DNA of 64,000 nucleotides from Sulfuritalea sp. (GTDB lineage: Bacteria; Pseudomonadota; Gammaproteobacteria; Burkholderiales; Rhodocyclaceae): contig JAIPCF010000003.1 in the NCBI GenBank assembly GCA_021738385.1, positions 1 through 64,000 on the forward strand, written 5' to 3'. The position numbers and the translations under genes were made by a program. The notes below the pieces were generated by a model. That model worked only from the letters and a program-made list of their open reading frames with translations, did not search any database and had not been told where the DNA came from. Below, one piece after another: positions 34,332 through 43,328 of this stretch. How positions within the stretch are numbered: position 1 is the stretch's first letter; each line of letters opens with the position of its first letter.

Positions 34332-35857
34332 CCTGTCTGGTCTCCGAACTGCTGGCGCAGGGTCGGCTTATCCAGTTTGCCGGCCGCATTGCGCGCCACG
34401 GTGGAAACGAACACCACGAATTTGGGCGCCTTGAAGCCGGCCAGCCTGGCCTTGCAGTGTGCGACTACATCGGCATCGCTCACTTGCGCGCCCGGCTTGA
34501 GGGCAACGATGGCTTTGCCCACCTCGCCCCATTTGGCGTCGTGAACGCCAATCACGGCGACCTCGGCGACACCTTCCAGCTGGAAGATGACGTTTTCCAC
34601 TTCCGCCGGATAGACGTTTTCACCGCCGGAAATGTACATGTCTTTGGAGCGATCGACGATGTAGTAGTCGCCGTCGTCATCGAAGTAGGCGATATCCCCG
34701 GTGCACAGCCAGCCATCTTCATAGGCCTTGGCGGTCGCTTCGGGCTTGTGCCAATAGCCGGGCGTGAGGCCGGGGCCGCGCAGCAGCAACTCGCCCCGCT
34801 GATTGGCGCCGAGGTTCTGGCGCGTGGCGGAATCCACGACTTTGCCTTCGACATACATCACCGGCTTGCCGACGGTACCAACTTTCTTGCGCGCCGTGGC
34901 TTCGTCGGTGAGGAACACGGTTGGCCCGGTCTCGGTCATGCCGAAGCCGAAGCAGATGGTGACGCCCTTGGCCAGATACTGCTCAAGCAATGTCTTGGGA
35001 ATCGGGGCGCCGCCACAGGCCCAGTTGCGCACCCGCGAAAAGTCGGCGCTGGTGAAACGGGGGTGCTGGCTCAGAAACAGATAAATGGCCGGAACGCCGA
35101 ACATCACCGTGGCCTCGCGCTCCAACAGATCCATGGTCTGATCCACATCGAACTGACGCATGATCAGTGTCGTGCCGCCACACATGATCATCGGGTTCAT
35201 ATACAGGTTCAGTCCACCGGTATGAAAATACGGCAAAACGGAAAGCATCTTGTCTTCTCGTCGCAGACCGGCGGCCAGCATGCCGTTCACCGCATTGGTG
35301 AAGGCCATGCCCCACGTTTGCAACACCCCTTTGGGCTTTCCGGTGGTCCCGGCTGTGTACAGCAGATACCAGACGTCTTCGTGGTTGCGCCAGGGCATTT
35401 CGATGGACCTGCCGGACATGTCTGCCAACGCGGATTCGTACCCGGTAACACCGTCCTTTGCTGCACCGATGACCATTTGCTGCTTGAGTTTGCACGCTGC
35501 TGCAAGAGCGACACCGGTCTGCTCGAATTCCTCGCCCCAGACGATCGCGGCCGGCGCCGCGTCTTCGACGATGCCGGTCAGTTCGGACGGGGCCAGACGC
35601 CAGTTGAGACAGACCATGATCGCACCGAGCTTGCCGCAGCCGTAGAGCATCTCGACGTAATCGGTTGAACTGTGAGCGAGAACAGCGATCCGGTCGCCCG
35701 GCTTGATCTGCCACAGATCGCGCATGAATTCGGCAAAGCGGCTGGCGCGCTCGTTGAGATGCGCGTAGCTGACTGAGCGTGCGCTATGCAGATCAACCAG
35801 TGCGATCTTTTCAGGAAACTGTTTCGCGTGTTTGACCAGCCAGTCAGGTATCAACAT
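34328..35857 (-). CDS. Acyl-CoA synthetase (AMP-forming), second of two
   Basis: The 509-residue ANL ligase has N-terminal LIPDWLVKHAKQFPEKIAL, P-loop LYTAGTTGKPKGVLQ near residue 170, GFGMTETGPTVFL (A5), WLCTGDIAYFDDDGDYY (A7) and C-terminal ARNAAGKLDKPTLR with the adenylation lysine. It is a paralogue, not a copy, of the ligase at 30681-32213, so the cluster may activate two acids or one acid at two stages. It starts 11 bp after the enoyl-CoA hydratase gene and couples to the MaoC gene through ATGA. A dispersed-motif copy lies at 35038-35061. Confidence 0.9.
   Translation of the reverse strand: MLIPDWLVKHAKQFPEKIALVDLHSARSVSYAHLNERASRFAEFMRDLWQIKPGDRIAVLAHSSTDYVEMLYGCGKLGAIMVCLNWRLAPSELTGIVEDAAPAAIVWGEEFEQTGVALAAACKLKQQMVIGAAKDGVTGYESALADMSGRSIEMPWRNHEDVWYLLYTAGTTGKPKGVLQTWGMAFTNAVNGMLAAGLRREDKMLSVLPYFHTGGLNLYMNPMIMCGGTTLIMRQFDVDQTMDLLEREATVMFGVPAIYLFLSQHPRFTSADFSRVRNWACGGAPIPKTLLEQYLAKGVTICFGFGMTETGPTVFLTDEATARKKVGTVGKPVMYVEGKVVDSATRQNLGANQRGELLLRGPGLTPGYWHKPEATAKAYEDGWLCTGDIAYFDDDGDYYIVDRSKDMYISGGENVYPAEVENVIFQLEGVAEVAVIGVHDAKWGEVGKAIVALKPGAQVSDADVVAHCKARLAGFKAPKFVVFVSTVARNAAGKLDKPTLRQQFGDQTG
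35038..35061 (-). repeat. Dispersed motif, copy 6 (in second CoA-ligase gene)
   Basis: Exact core with left flank CCCGTTTCA and TTT to the right. The gene reads FTSADF, a different frame from copies 1 and 5. Confidence 0.85.
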
Positions 35858-35868
35858 GGTGCATTCTC

Positions 35869-36657
35869 CTAATCCGGTGAATCGGGGTAGTCGCCGAAAT
35901 CGTGCAGGAAGGCGTCGACCCCCGCCTGTGCTGCCGACTCGGCAATCAGTTCGACGAAATGAGCGCGCTCGGCTTCAAGATCCGTCGCCAGCCGCTCGCA
36001 ATCGCCCCACAACAGACGCTTCGCGGCACGCATGGTGCCGAGGGGATAATGAGCCATTTTTTGGGCTGCTTTTGCAGCTTCGACATGCAGGACGTCGGCC
36101 GGAACAATCTCGTTGGCCAAGCCCCAGCTCACGGCCTCTTCCGCGTGAACACTGCGGTTCAACAGCAGTGCCGCCGCCGCCCGACGACGCCCAGCAAGAC
36201 GACTCACTAGGGCCGTCCAGCCGCCATCGGGGCCGAATCCTGCGGTTGCGTAATGAGCCTTGAATACGACTTGCGGCGCGAGCAGAACAATATCCGCAGC
36301 CAGTACCAGTCCGATCGAGCCACCCGTCACGAGCCCGTGCACTTCGGCCACCACCGGCTGCGGCAAGTCGATCAGCGCCAGAATTGCCTGATTGAGCTGA
36401 CCGACCAACCCGGCGCCATAGGCTTGCAAATCACCTTGCTCGCGCTCGTGCTTGAATCGGCGCATATCGCCACCGATCGAGAACGCCGGCCCTTCAGCGG
36501 CAAGAATAACAGCACGAGTATCAGCTTCGTGTTTCAATTCAGTGAGGGCCACGAGAAGCTCGGTCAGCAATTCAGGCACCAATGCGTTATGCATGTGTGC
36601 CCTACACAGCACCACCCGCGCCACACCATCAGCGCGCTCGATCCGGAGCTGCTTCAC
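35869..36657 (-). CDS. Enoyl-CoA hydratase/isomerase family protein
   Basis: This 262-residue crotonase-fold protein has the oxyanion-hole segments AAEGPAFSIGGDMRRF and VHGLVTGGSIGLVLAADIVLL, and FGPDGGWTALVSRLAG where the catalytic glutamates usually sit. Only one acidic residue is evident there (Asp in PDGG), so hydratase activity may be replaced by isomerase or another crotonase chemistry. GTG 36657 is the start because it overlaps the livM stop (GTGA) and gives the family N-terminus. It links the transporter genes to the CoA-metabolism genes in one transcription unit. Confidence 0.85.
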   Translation of the reverse strand: MKQLRIERADGVARVVLCRAHMHNALVPELLTELLVALTELKHEADTRAVILAAEGPAFSIGGDMRRFKHEREQGDLQAYGAGLVGQLNQAILALIDLPQPVVAEVHGLVTGGSIGLVLAADIVLLAPQVVFKAHYATAGFGPDGGWTALVSRLAGRRRAAAALLLNRSVHAEEAVSWGLANEIVPADVLHVEAAKAAQKMAHYPLGTMRAAKRLLWGDCERLATDLEAERAHFVELIAESAAQAGVDAFLHDFGDYPDSPD

Positions 36658-37733
36658 GGTCGCTCGCGGGTCAGCGCCCTTGCCCGAAGGCGGCCGACAA
36701 TTCCGGTTGGGAAAAAATACACCGAGAGCACAAACAACACGCCCAGCCATAGCAGCCAGCGATCAGGATGAAACAGATTGGCCAGAAACGGGATTCCGGA
36801 CATTGCCACGGAGGCTTTGCCCATCATCACCTGCAGATAGTTTTGCGCCAGGATGAACAGTGCCGAGCCAATCACCGCACCGTAGACCGTTCCCATGCCA
36901 CCGATCACCACGATCAACAGAATGTCGGTCATGACCTCAAATGAAAGCATGGTTTTGGGTCCGACATAGCGTAGCCAGAGCGCCATCAAGACACCGGCCA
37001 GAGTGGCAATCAGGGCGCCGAGGCAGTTGGCCAGCGTACGATAGATAACCGTTCGATATCCCAGAGCCTCGGCGCGGAAGTCATTCTCACGAATCGCCTG
37101 TAAAACCCGCCCGAAAGGCGAATTGACGATGCGCAGCATGAACAGAAACAGCGCCAGTGCCGAGAAAAATACCAGGTAATAAGTAATCAGCTTGCCGTCG
37201 ATAGCGCGACCAAGAATTTCCGTGTCCAGCAGACGAAACCCCGGTTGCAACATTTCCGGCACTCGGAAAGTGCGGCCATCCTCTCCGCCCGTAAAGTCGG
37301 AAAGTTGCGAAGCCAGCACGGCAAAGGCTGAAGCCACCGCCAAGGTAATCATGGCGTAAAAGATGGCCTTCACCCGCAACGAAAACAGGCCAATCACTAA
37401 AGCCAGCACCAGGGACAGTGCCAGTGCTCCGCTGGTTCCTACAAAGACCGCCCACCAGCTCGGGCCCATGCCGTTGAGCGCAAGACCGACGCCATACGCA
37501 CCGATGCCGTAGAACATGGTGTGGGCGAAAGAAACGACGCCTGTGTAACCGAGCAGCAGATCATAAGAGGCGACCAGCACCACAAACACACAGATGGTGG
37601 CTGCCACATTGAGCGAGCGTGCGCCGGGAAAAACAAAGGGCGCCAGGATGAGTCCAATCAGGACGGCCAGCAGCATCGCCGACAAGATGCGGCTGCGGGG
37701 CAAGTCACCAGAGAGCAGAGTCTTGATAATCAT
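36654..37733 (-). CDS. livM: Branched-chain-type ABC transporter permease LivM
   Basis: The 359-residue, highly hydrophobic permease has the LivM signature YDLLLGYTGVVSFAHTMFYG near residue 55 and the cytoplasmic coupling region QAIRENDFRAEALGY near 230. LLIVVIGGMGTVYGAVIG follows. It is one half of the membrane channel, with LivH. ATG 37733 is 8 bp after the livH stop; the longer open frame upstream overlaps livH and lacks coding character. Liv-type importers also carry aromatic or short-chain acids, and the CoA-ligase context suggests that here. Confidence 0.92.
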   Translation of the reverse strand: MIIKTLLSGDLPRSRILSAMLLAVLIGLILAPFVFPGARSLNVAATICVFVVLVASYDLLLGYTGVVSFAHTMFYGIGAYGVGLALNGMGPSWWAVFVGTSGALALSLVLALVIGLFSLRVKAIFYAMITLAVASAFAVLASQLSDFTGGEDGRTFRVPEMLQPGFRLLDTEILGRAIDGKLITYYLVFFSALALFLFMLRIVNSPFGRVLQAIRENDFRAEALGYRTVIYRTLANCLGALIATLAGVLMALWLRYVGPKTMLSFEVMTDILLIVVIGGMGTVYGAVIGSALFILAQNYLQVMMGKASVAMSGIPFLANLFHPDRWLLWLGVLFVLSVYFFPTGIVGRLRARALTRERP

Positions 37734-37741
37734 CGCCGACC

Positions 37742-38764
37742 TCAGCGCTTTGCCACGGGATACAGTCCCTGCGGACGCCACAACAGCACCGTGACCATCA
37801 GCAGGATGTCCGATACCAGCGCCACCTTGGGTGCGAGGAAACCCGCATAATTGGCCGCCAGCGCTACCAGCATCGCGCCGATGAAGCACCCGCCGACCGA
37901 ACCCAAACCGCCGATGATGATGACAATGAAAACCAGTACGGTGATCTCGGCGCCGATCGTCGCCGTCAGGGTTTCCTTGTATAGACCCCACATCACACCG
38001 CCGAGTCCGGCAAGGGCGGAGCCGGCCATGAAGACGCCGACAAACAGAGTTCGGATTCGATAGCCAAGAGCCTCGACCATTTCACCATTCTCTACGCCGG
38101 CGCGGATCAGCAAGCCCACCTTGGTCCGATTCAATACCAGAAACATGCTGACAAATACGATCAGTCCGACTACAACGGCGATCAAGCGGTACTTTTCAAG
38201 CGCGGCATCACCGATGATGAACGCGCCGCGAAAGGTGGTCGGTAGTGGCAGGGGAATCTGCTCGGCCCCCCATATCACGTGGATCAGTTGCTCTGCGACG
38301 ATCATGCCGCCCATGGTGATCAGGATCTGCTTGAGGTGCAGTCCGTATACCGGTCGAATGATGATGCGCTCAAAAGCCCAACCGAGCAGACCGGTGACCA
38401 CCATCGCCAACAAAATGGCCATTCCCACCACAGACAGATTCATCCAGACCGAATCTGCCTCCACCCAGCTTCTCATCGGCAACAGGACCATCGTGGCGGT
38501 AAAGGCACCGACCGAAACGAAGGCGCCGTGACCGAAATTGAGCACGTCCATCAGGCCAAAGATCAAGGTCAGGCCGCTGGCCATCATGAACACCATCATG
38601 CCCATGGCCAGACCGGCTACAGTCAACGTCACCCAGGTCGGAAAGCTGCCAACCAGAGGCAACATCAGCAGCGCGAGTACCGGTACCAGCAGCAGCGGCA
38701 CCATATCGACCCGCACTTTGGGGAGTGCGGTATCCTGCGGTGCGACATTTAGGATTTTCGTCAT
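37742..38764 (-). CDS. livH: Branched-chain-type ABC transporter permease LivH
   Basis: The 340-residue permease has LTLIFGLMDVLNFGHGAFVSVG, the LivH hallmark, near residue 65, the segment TMGGMIVAEQLIHVIWGAEQ mid-protein, and VEALGYRIRTLFVGVFMAG as the cytoplasmic coupling loop. An N-terminal extension of about 25 residues precedes the first helix. It pairs with LivM. It starts 11 bp after livF and ends 8 bp before livM. Confidence 0.92.
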   Translation of the reverse strand: MTKILNVAPQDTALPKVRVDMVPLLLVPVLALLMLPLVGSFPTWVTLTVAGLAMGMMVFMMASGLTLIFGLMDVLNFGHGAFVSVGAFTATMVLLPMRSWVEADSVWMNLSVVGMAILLAMVVTGLLGWAFERIIIRPVYGLHLKQILITMGGMIVAEQLIHVIWGAEQIPLPLPTTFRGAFIIGDAALEKYRLIAVVVGLIVFVSMFLVLNRTKVGLLIRAGVENGEMVEALGYRIRTLFVGVFMAGSALAGLGGVMWGLYKETLTATIGAEITVLVFIVIIIGGLGSVGGCFIGAMLVALAANYAGFLAPKVALVSDILLMVTVLLWRPQGLYPVAKR

Positions 38765-38775
38765 AAGTGTTGGAC

Positions 38776-39510
38776 CTATTGGTGGGCGTCCAGCGACAAC
38801 CCCAGCAGTTGGTGCTGCAGATCGGTGTCCTCGGCGAGTTCGGCCATTGAGCCCGAATGAACGATACGTCCGCCATCCATCACGGCTACCGTGTCACCCA
38901 GCGCGCTGACGAAACTGAAATTCTGCTCGACCAGCAAAATGGGCTGGGTTTCCTTGAGCTCACTGAACGCGGCGATCATGCCTTGAATGATGGCGGGGGC
39001 CAGCCCCTTGGTTGGCTCGTCGATCAGCAGCAATTTGCGCGGCTCAACGATTGCGCGAGCGATCGCAACCATTTGCTTTTGTCCTCCGGACAAGGTACCC
39101 GCCGGCTGATTCCAGAATTTTTTCAAAGCACCAAAGAAACCAAAAATCCACTCCAGGCGCTTTTCATCCATCTCGCCGACGCTTTTCACGCTGCGAGCTG
39201 CCAGGAAGAGATTCTCCCTGACCGTCAGGTCTGAAAATATTCCCATGCTTTCTGGTACATAGGCGATACCGGCAGAAGCGATATCGGGCGTCGGACTCTG
39301 CGTGATGTCTTTGCCGTCATAGCGCACGATTCCTTTTGACGCATGCCACAGGCCCAGGATCGTGCGTAGCGTGGTGGTCTTGCCTGCACCGTTGCGCCCA
39401 AGCAGGACGGTGATGCCGGTTCTTGGCACATCGAGATCCACACCCTGCAGAATGTGATATTGGCCGATGTGTGTATGAACACCTTTGAGTTTCAGCAAGG
39501 GTTCAGACAT
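38776..39510 (-). CDS. livF: Branched-chain-type ABC transporter ATPase LivF
   Basis: The 244-residue ATPase has Walker A GRNGAGKTTTLR, Q/signature loop with TLSGGQKQMVAIARAI, Walker B LLLIDEPTKGLAP and the switch histidine replaced in the usual LivF way (LLVEQNF). ATG 39510 gives the standard LivF N-terminus; the frame extends 13 codons into livG. Start and livG stop overlap by 8 bp. It powers import through LivHM together with LivG. Confidence 0.93.
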   Translation of the reverse strand: MSEPLLKLKGVHTHIGQYHILQGVDLDVPRTGITVLLGRNGAGKTTTLRTILGLWHASKGIVRYDGKDITQSPTPDIASAGIAYVPESMGIFSDLTVRENLFLAARSVKSVGEMDEKRLEWIFGFFGALKKFWNQPAGTLSGGQKQMVAIARAIVEPRKLLLIDEPTKGLAPAIIQGMIAAFSELKETQPILLVEQNFSFVSALGDTVAVMDGGRIVHSGSMAELAEDTDLQHQLLGLSLDAHQ

Positions 39511-40279
39511 GCTCTGCCATCCCCGTTCCGAGATAGGCTTCCTGCACAATTGGCGAGGCCATCACCTCATCCGGATCGCCGTCGGCCACCAGATATCCGT
39601 TATGCAGCACGATGATGCGATCAGCCAGCGAGCGCACCACATCCATCTTGTGCTCGACCAGCAATATGGTCTTGTCGCTCTGTGCCTTGATGTGATGAAT
39701 CAGATCAAGCACCACCGGCACCTCGTCAACGCTCATACCTGCGGTTGGCTCGTCGAACATGAAAATATCGGGTTCCAGGGCAAGCAGAATGGCGATTTCA
39801 AGCTTGCGTTTGTCGCCATGCGGCAAGGCAGACGCCAACTCGTTGCGCCGATCGGTGAGCGCAGCAGCATGTAGAAAGTGCTCGGCCTTCTCGATCAGTT
39901 CGACATGACTGGACCACATCGACGTCATGTTCAGCCCCAGTCCGGCCCGGCTCTGCACTGTCAAACGCACGTTCTCCAGCACCGTTAAATTGGGAAACAG
40001 ATTGGTCAATTGAAACGCACGACCAATGCCACGCTTGGTACGTTGCGGTGCTCCCAGACGGGTCACGTCTTCGCCATACAAGCGCACCGATCCCGAAGTC
40101 GGCGACAGTTGCCCGGACATCAGATTGAAGTAGGTGGTTTTGCCCGCCCCATTGGGGCCAACAATTGCCGTCAGGCTTCCCGGCCGGAATTCGCAACTCA
40201 CGTTGTTGACAGCGACATGCCCGCCAAAACGGATGCTTAAGCCGTGAGTCGAAAGGACAGGATGCTCGTCACTGGTCAT
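39503..40279 (-). CDS. livG: Branched-chain-type ABC transporter ATPase LivG
   Basis: The 258-residue ATPase has the LivG N-terminus GLSIRFGGHVAVNNVS, Walker A GPNGAGKTTYFN, Walker B FMFDEPTAGMSVDEV and LLVEHKMDVV. The ABC signature is degenerate (SALPHGDKRKLEIA, with HGD instead of SGG), which is not rare in LivG. ATG 40279 is preferred to the neighbouring TTG. The gap to livK (40280-40446, 167 bp) shows no clear terminator. Confidence 0.92.
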   Translation of the reverse strand: MTSDEHPVLSTHGLSIRFGGHVAVNNVSCEFRPGSLTAIVGPNGAGKTTYFNLMSGQLSPTSGSVRLYGEDVTRLGAPQRTKRGIGRAFQLTNLFPNLTVLENVRLTVQSRAGLGLNMTSMWSSHVELIEKAEHFLHAAALTDRRNELASALPHGDKRKLEIAILLALEPDIFMFDEPTAGMSVDEVPVVLDLIHHIKAQSDKTILLVEHKMDVVRSLADRIIVLHNGYLVADGDPDEVMASPIVQEAYLGTGMAEHV

Positions 40280-40446
40280 CAAATTTCTTTCACCATGGAA
40301 ACTACCGAGACCACGGAAAGACTGCCGGGCTTGCAGCGACGAACCTCGCCGCCTGCGGAACCACTACAGAAACAACGACTATGTTCCTGTAATTGAACCA
40401 TGCGCCCGCCTCCCGTGGTCGGCTTGACTGTGCTTCTACAAATTGT

Positions 40447-41637
40447 TCAGCGTTTGTTTCGAATCGGAAGCGGCATCTCGGCTGCTGGAATTTCACGTAC
40501 CAGATCCAGCAGGTCCCACTCATTGGCCTGAGCCTTCTTGATGCGCCAGTGGAACATCGGCTGAATGGCCTGGTGATCTTCCTTGCGGAAGGTCATCTTG
40601 CCTTTGGGCGTATCAAAGTCCATGCCTTCCATGGTAGCGATCAGCTTTTCGGTATCGCTAGAACCGGCCTTGGTCAAAGCCGTCACCACTGCGCTAGCCG
40701 CCGCGAATCCGCCCGCGGTGAAGAAATCAGGCGGCTGACTGGATCGCTTCTGATTCTCTGCAACCAGCCAATCGTTCATTTTGTTTTTGGGGAAATCGTA
40801 GTAATAGTAGATGCCGCCTTCCATGCCAGCCAGGTTCTTCCAGCCCTTCATTACCGGCAAAATATTGCCGCCCGCCGCCAGTTCGATTCCATACCGCTCC
40901 GGCTTCATGTCGGCGATCTTGGTCAGCGGATTGGCGCCGGCCCAATAAATCGAAAGAATTTTGCGGCCAGGCTTGTCCTTGAGCGCGTCAAAGATTCGTT
41001 GCGCGGAGGCAGTAAAGTCAGTAGCGGTCTGCGGCGCGTATTCCTCATGTACTACCTTGGCCTTGCTTTTCACGGCGGCGAGCGAGTCCTTGAAGGCCTT
41101 GATGCCGTCCCGGCCGAAAGCGTAATCCTGTGCCAAAAAGGCGATATTTGCGTCACCCATCAAAGCTGCTGCTGCTGCCAAACCGTCCTGCGACGAGTTA
41201 CGCCCGGTGCGGAAAACGTAGCGATTCCACTTCTCGCCCGTGATCGCATCTGCAACCGCTGGCTCAACAACAAGCACTTTTTTGTATTCGGCGGCAAGCG
41301 GCATCATGGCCAAGGTGGCGCCGGAGGACGTACTGCCAACCGCGATGTCTACCTTGTCGTCACCGTAAGCTTCCGCCAACGCGGCCCTGGCCAGATCGGG
41401 CTTGCTCTGATCATCCTTGACGATGACCTTGATCTTGCGGCCATTGATGGTCATGGTTCCCTTGGTCAGATATTCGAGCCCCATCATGAAGCCCGTCTCG
41501 GTGTCTTTGGCGTAGGCTTCAAGGGCACCGGTCTTTCCGGCAATAAGCGCGATTTTAAGTTCCTGTGCGCTGACCGGAGCGGTCATTGTGACGGCTGCTG
41601 CCGCCAAGGCTGCAAAAGCCAATGCCTTCGATTTCAT
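40447..41637 (-). CDS. livK: ABC transporter substrate-binding protein, LivK/aromatic-acid type
   Basis: The 396-residue periplasmic protein has a Sec signal peptide (KALAFAALAAAAVTMTAPVSA) and the Peripla_BP_6 pattern: KIALIAGKTGALEAYAKDT at the start of domain 1, GSTSSGATLAMMPLAAEYK and FRTGRNSSQDGLAAAAAL at the ligand cleft. It is first in its transcription unit, preceded by GGAGGA seven bases before the ATG and by a sigma-54-type promoter. It likely captures the acid that the two CoA ligases then activate. Related proteins bind aromatic acids as well as leucine, and the ligand is not known. Confidence 0.9.
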   Translation of the reverse strand: MKSKALAFAALAAAAVTMTAPVSAQELKIALIAGKTGALEAYAKDTETGFMMGLEYLTKGTMTINGRKIKVIVKDDQSKPDLARAALAEAYGDDKVDIAVGSTSSGATLAMMPLAAEYKKVLVVEPAVADAITGEKWNRYVFRTGRNSSQDGLAAAAALMGDANIAFLAQDYAFGRDGIKAFKDSLAAVKSKAKVVHEEYAPQTATDFTASAQRIFDALKDKPGRKILSIYWAGANPLTKIADMKPERYGIELAAGGNILPVMKGWKNLAGMEGGIYYYYDFPKNKMNDWLVAENQKRSSQPPDFFTAGGFAAASAVVTALTKAGSSDTEKLIATMEGMDFDTPKGKMTFRKEDHQAIQPMFHWRIKKAQANEWDLLDLVREIPAAEMPLPIRNKR

Positions 41638-41694
41638 GGGTAGTCCTCCGTATTATGAAATGATTCCCCGCGCAAACGGGTGCAATATCACCGT

Positions 41695-41710
41695 AGCAGA
41701 AGACGTGCCA
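41695..41710 (-). promoter_or_regulatory. Sigma-54 (-24/-12) promoter upstream of livK
   Basis: Reading the minus strand, TGGCAC-GTCTT-CTGC-T matches TGGCAC-N5-TTGC-W with one mismatch. The invariant GG and GC are ten bases apart. The start should lie near 41685, about 48 bases before the livK ATG. The gene immediately upstream encodes a sigma-54 activator. Confidence 0.75.
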
Positions 41711-41770
41711 CCCCCCTAAAACACTGGGAAGTCTTATAGTTAACCACTCATTACCCCACTCAAGCCCACA

Positions 41771-41851
41771 GCAACTGTCCAGAATACGAGACACATGTAC
41801 CAAAAATAACGTATAACTTATTGGTTATATTGATTTATAGCAAACTGTCCA
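41771..41851. promoter_or_regulatory. Enhancer-site candidates for the sigma-54 activator
   Basis: TATAAC-N6-GTTATA, a perfect 6+6 inverted repeat, lies at 41812-41829, roughly 100-120 bp upstream of the sigma-54 promoter, the usual range for activator binding. It is flanked by a direct repeat, GCAACTGTCCA at 41771-41781 and GCAAACTGTCCA at 41840-41851. Confidence 0.5.
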
Positions 41852-41856
41852 TATTT

Positions 41857-43320
41857 TCATACATCACCACTTGTGTCTTGATTTTCGGACGAAATTCCCA
41901 ATGCGCCCAGTTTTTCGTAAAGCTTGGCCCGACTGATTCCCAGTACCTTGGCCGTAGCCATTTTTACCCAGCCAGTAGCCTCCAGGGCTCGCAAAATCTC
42001 TACGCGCTCCGCTGCAGCCACCGCCTCACGCAAGGGGCGAACCGGAGCCATCGCTTGATTCGACGAGACTTGGGATACACCCGGAGCAGTGACGACTTCC
42101 GGAAGCATGGGAAAGTCGGCGCTGGTGAGACGGCGATTTGCTGACTGCGCCACCGCCTGTTCTAGCACATTGCGCAATTCGCGAACATTGCCCGACCATT
42201 CATATCCCGCCAATCGAGCCAGACCGTCTGCGGAAAGCGTACAGGAAGCCTCCCCACCTTGCTCAGCAATCAGTTCGAGCAGGGTTTCGCATAGCACGGG
42301 GATGTCTTCGCGTCGTTCCCGCAGGGGTGGCAGACGAATTGGTAACACATTGAGCCGGTAGTACAAGTCGGCCCGGAAACTACCGGCCTCGATCATTGCC
42401 TTGAGATCTCGACTGGTCGCGGCGATCACACGAACATTGACCGCGCGTAATTGATTTCCACCCAGCGACTCGAGCTCCCCTTCCTGCAATACCCTAAGCA
42501 GTTTGGGTTGCAAAGAAAGTGGCATATCCCCGACTTCGTCGAGAAACAGGGTGCCTCCGTCAGCCAACTGAAATTTGCCCATGCGTTTCTTCTGACCTGC
42601 ACCTGTATAGGCGCCCGGTTCAACTCCAAACAGTTCGGCTTCCAGCAGGGCTTCCGGTATGGCTGCGGCATTAAGACTGACCAACGGCCCCTCGGCACGA
42701 CGACTCGCGGCGTGAATGGCGTGGGCCAGGAGTTCCTTGCCAGTGCCTGTTTCGCCCAGCAGCAGCACCGCGCCTTCCCGCTCGGCAGCACGTCGCGCCT
42801 GTTCCTTGGTTTCCAGCGCCAGGCGGCTGGCACCGACAAACTGGCTAAATCGATACTTGGCGTGCCGACCCTCTGCCAATTGCTTACGCACCCCCGCAAG
42901 GTCCGATTGCATTTGCTGAAACTTGGAGACGATGGGCTTCAGTGCCTGAAGTCGGTCAAAGAGAATGACGCCCAACGCGCCAATGATGTTGCCGGCCTCA
43001 CCATGCAATGGAATCCGTGAAACCACCATCTGACGCCTGCCAAGTGTCAGGACGTCGAGCAAATCTGCCTGTCCCGTTTCCATCACATTGCGCAAACGAC
43101 TATTGGGTAGCACTTCCTCGATCAGACGGCCCTCAATCTGCTCGCTGCCATTCCAGCCAATCAGAGCTTTGTACTTGTCGTTGATCCAGGTGATACGACC
43201 TTCCTGATCGATGACAACTGCGCCCTCATACAGGCTGTCGAACAGCTTTACCAGGGAAGAGGCGGCAAGACTGCGAACCTCCGCATCACTGGAAATCCGA
43301 GTGGGTGCTGACCAAGCCAC
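41857..43320 (-). CDS. PAS-domain sigma-54-dependent transcriptional activator
   Basis: The 487-residue activator has a PAS sensor (about residues 22-130, [20 protein letters not shown]), a short coiled linker and an AAA+ domain with [15 protein letters not shown], the sigma-54 contact loop GAYTGA (Tyr variant of GAFTGA) and [21 protein letters not shown] Fis-type helix-turn-helix closes it ([19 protein letters not shown]). GTG 43320 starts 8 bp after tatC, so its expression may ride on the his-tat operon. The promoter and palindrome just downstream of it point to livK and the CoA-ligase operon as targets. A dispersed-motif copy lies at 42111-42134. Confidence 0.9.
   Translation of the reverse strand: MAWSAPTRISSDAEVRSLAASSLVKLFDSLYEGAVVIDQEGRITWINDKYKALIGWNGSEQIEGRLIEEVLPNSRLRNVMETGQADLLDVLTLGRRQMVVSRIPLHGEAGNIIGALGVILFDRLQALKPIVSKFQQMQSDLAGVRKQLAEGRHAKYRFSQFVGASRLALETKEQARRAAEREGAVLLLGETGTGKELLAHAIHAASRRAEGPLVSLNAAAIPEALLEAELFGVEPGAYTGAGQKKRMGKFQLADGGTLFLDEVGDMPLSLQPKLLRVLQEGELESLGGNQLRAVNVRVIAATSRDLKAMIEAGSFRADLYYRLNVLPIRLPPLRERREDIPVLCETLLELIAEQGGEASCTLSADGLARLAGYEWSGNVRELRNVLEQAVAQSANRRLTSADFPMLPEVVTAPGVSQVSSNQAMAPVRPLREAVAAAERVEILRALEATGWVKMATAKVLGISRAKLYEKLGALGISSENQDTSGDV
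42111..42134 (-). repeat. Dispersed motif, copy 7 (in sigma-54 activator gene)
   Basis: Exact core with left flank GCCGTCTCA and TT to the right. The gene reads LTSADF. Confidence 0.85.
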
Positions 43321-43328
43321 GGATGCGG

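Noticed and set aside
34121-35668. 515-codon open frame on the plus strand opposite the second CoA ligase
   Set aside because: It is antisense to a clear ANL ligase with all motifs. Its translation shows no domain, signal or ribosome-binding site.
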